From the NCBI RefSeq assembly GCF_036245865.1, contig NZ_BTTW01000005.1, positions 620,001 through 684,000 on the forward strand: a stretch of 64,000 nucleotides of DNA, in the 5' to 3' direction. The stretch is from Corallococcus caeni. Lineage in GTDB: Bacteria > Myxococcota > Myxococcia > Myxococcales > Myxococcaceae. A program made the position numbers and the translations under genes. Numbering within the stretch: the first letter of the stretch is position 1; each line of letters opens with the position of its first letter. Shown here one piece after another: positions 62,936-64,000 of the stretch. The notes under the pieces were generated by a model. The model saw nothing but the letters and a program-made list of their open reading frames with translations. It was not told the origin of the DNA and made no database searches.

Positions 62936-63709
62936 ATGGGCCACGTCCACATCCTTCGCCACTTCCCCTCTCCCCAGGAGGGTTTCAACCGCACCGTCCG
63001 CATCTACACGCCGGACAATTACGACGCCTGGCGGGACCACCGCTTCCCGGTGCTCTACATGCATGACGGGCAGAACGTCTTCGCGCATCCGGAGTCCGCC
63101 GTCTTCGACACGTGGTGCGCCAACCGCGTCGCGGAGGAGAGCGTGAGCGCGGGACGGATGGAGCCGTGGATCATCGTCGCGGTGGACTCCGGCCCCGGCC
63201 GCTTCCAGGAGTACTCGCCGTGGGACGAGCCGCGCAACGGCGTCTCCGCGCGCGGCGAGGCCTACGGGCGCTTCCTCGTGGAGGAGCTGAAGCCATACAT
63301 CGACCGGACGTACCGCACGCGCCAGGGCAGCGAGTGGACCGGCGCCATGGGCTCGTCGCTGGGCGGCCTCATCTCGCTGTACCTGGGGTGGAGGTTCCCG
63401 CAGGTGTTCGGGCGCATCGGCGCGCTGTCGCCCACGGTGATGTGGAGCCAGGGCCGCCTGTTCGACGCGTGGCGCGAGCACAGCCGGCGCTGGACGCGCA
63501 TCTACCTGGACGCGGGCGACACGGAGTTCATCCACGCGGGCGGCATCCCCCTGGACTACGGCCGGGGCACGCGCGACTTCTTCCACCACCTCAAGGGCCT
63601 GGGCTACGGCGACCACGAGGTGTCGCTCGTGCTGGAGCCCGGCGGCGAGCACCACGAGAAGGACTGGCAGCGCCGGCTGCCGGGCGCCATGCAGTGGCTG
63701 CTCGGGTGA
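62936..63709 (+). CDS. Esterase D/enterochelin esterase-like alpha/beta hydrolase
   Basis: This is a 257-residue enzyme from ATG 62936. It has no signal peptide. An early strand RTVRIYTPDNYDAW and FPVLYMHDGQNVF form the family's oxyanion part, the nucleophile is in GAMGSSLGGLISLYLG (Ser in GSSLGG), the acid is probably in YLDAGDTEF, and the catalytic His is in EPGGEHHEKDWQRRLP. The fold matches the Esterase/FrsA-like group that includes enterochelin esterases and feruloyl esterases. The substrate is unknown. It is divergent from the barrel gene over 165 bp. Confidence 0.88.
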   Translation: MGHVHILRHFPSPQEGFNRTVRIYTPDNYDAWRDHRFPVLYMHDGQNVFAHPESAVFDTWCANRVAEESVSAGRMEPWIIVAVDSGPGRFQEYSPWDEPRNGVSARGEAYGRFLVEELKPYIDRTYRTRQGSEWTGAMGSSLGGLISLYLGWRFPQVFGRIGALSPTVMWSQGRLFDAWREHSRRWTRIYLDAGDTEFIHAGGIPLDYGRGTRDFFHHLKGLGYGDHEVSLVLEPGGEHHEKDWQRRLPGAMQWLLG

Positions 63710-63719
63710 GCCCCCGCCC

Positions 63720-64000
63720 GTGACGCGCCGGCCCCGGTCAGTGCCGCCCGAGCAGCGGCAGGTCTACGTGCAGGTCGTGGAGGGCCTGCTCCAGCACGGC
63801 CTGAAGGGCCAGGTGTCTCCCCGCCTGCGGGAACGGCTGCGTCAGGCGGGCGTGGACCTGGACCGGCCGCTCCTGCCGCTCTACCCGGTGCCGCTCTGGG
63901 CGCGGTGCCTGGACATCGTCGTCGAGGAGGTCTACCCGGACGTGCCCCGGGCGGAGGGCTTCGCCCGGCTCGCCCGGGCCCACGTGGAGGGCTACGGGTC
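63720..64000 (+). CDS. DUF2378 (TIGR02265) family protein, 3' end outside window
   Basis: A GTG at 63720 opens a frame that runs off the right edge; GTG 63741 is also possible. The visible part has YVQVVEGLLQHGLKGQVSPRLRERLRQAGVDLDRPLLP, then YPVPLWARCLDIVVEEVYPD and FARLARAHVEGYG. This is the pattern of the TIGR02265/DUF2378 family, a group of about 180-residue proteins of unknown function that is greatly expanded in Myxococcus and relatives and is almost confined to them. It supports the taxonomic placement. It starts 10 bp after the esterase stop and is likely co-transcribed. Confidence 0.72.
   Translation, partial: MTRRPRSVPPEQRQVYVQVVEGLLQHGLKGQVSPRLRERLRQAGVDLDRPLLPLYPVPLWARCLDIVVEEVYPDVPRAEGFARLARAHVEGYG

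Overview
The window is very high in G+C and carries genes typical of the Myxococcota. It has the PomX/PomZ/PomY cell-division positioning cluster, a lipoprotein toxin of the type moved by outer-membrane exchange, the start of a DUF2378 (TIGR02265) paralogue at the right edge, many lipoproteins and several sensor kinases without adjacent regulators. The best match is a Myxococcus or Corallococcus relative, and it looks like chromosome. I see no rRNA, tRNA, CRISPR array, insertion sequence or prophage.

Layout. 1-1500: end of an SH3-like secreted protein and an M48 lipoprotein peptidase. 1510-6397 (minus): pomY-pomZ-pomX. 6628-14159: nitronate monooxygenase, small XRE regulator, sensor kinase, PLD-like protein, then a TetR regulator with a palindrome at its promoter followed by two tandem aldehyde dehydrogenases. 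14202-18597: ABC-F ATPase, cupin, B3/4-domain protein, gluconokinase, Cys-rich lipoprotein. 18607-26480 (all minus): neutral ceramidase, PAS/GAF sensor kinase, then PAP2 phosphatase, a 40-codon ORF, a long histone-deacetylase-like protein and a hexapeptide acyltransferase, apparently one transcription unit.

26555-29457: a pair of ExbD/TolR proteins diverge from a lipoprotein toxin with a WHH nuclease tip and its SMI1/KNR4 immunity gene. The toxin gene has a tandem 11-bp repeat upstream and a 12-bp hairpin that would bury its Shine-Dalgarno. 29566-36832: succinate-semialdehyde-type dehydrogenase, a coiled-coil membrane protein, and a heme A synthase followed closely by three membrane-glycosylation genes. 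36834-41997 (minus): osmolyte-type ABC transporter with the binding protein fused to the permease, a lipoprotein, a DUF4142 protein and an unknown gene under a nested palindrome.

42215-52359 (minus): a five-gene bacterial alpha-2-macroglobulin operon equivalent to E. coli yfaP-yfaT-yfaA-yfaS-yfaQ. Its macroglobulin keeps a CLEQ thioester motif, and its YfaQ-like protein joins an HExxH motif, penicillin-binding-protein-like motifs and a SpoIID-like region. 52602-58442: LMW phosphatase/arsenate reductase, TerC, a membrane-anchored unknown, a three-PAS kinase, and a small ORF coupled to an unknown gene. 58485-62770 (minus): beta-barrel-like protein, triple lamin-tail-domain lipoprotein and thermonuclease lipoprotein whose frame has no stop of its own. 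62936-64000: esterase and a truncated DUF2378 gene.

The items I would look at first are the toxin/immunity locus with its 5' hairpin, and the thioester-bearing yfa operon with its composite YfaQ protein. Family assignments come from reading motifs by eye, not from database searches.
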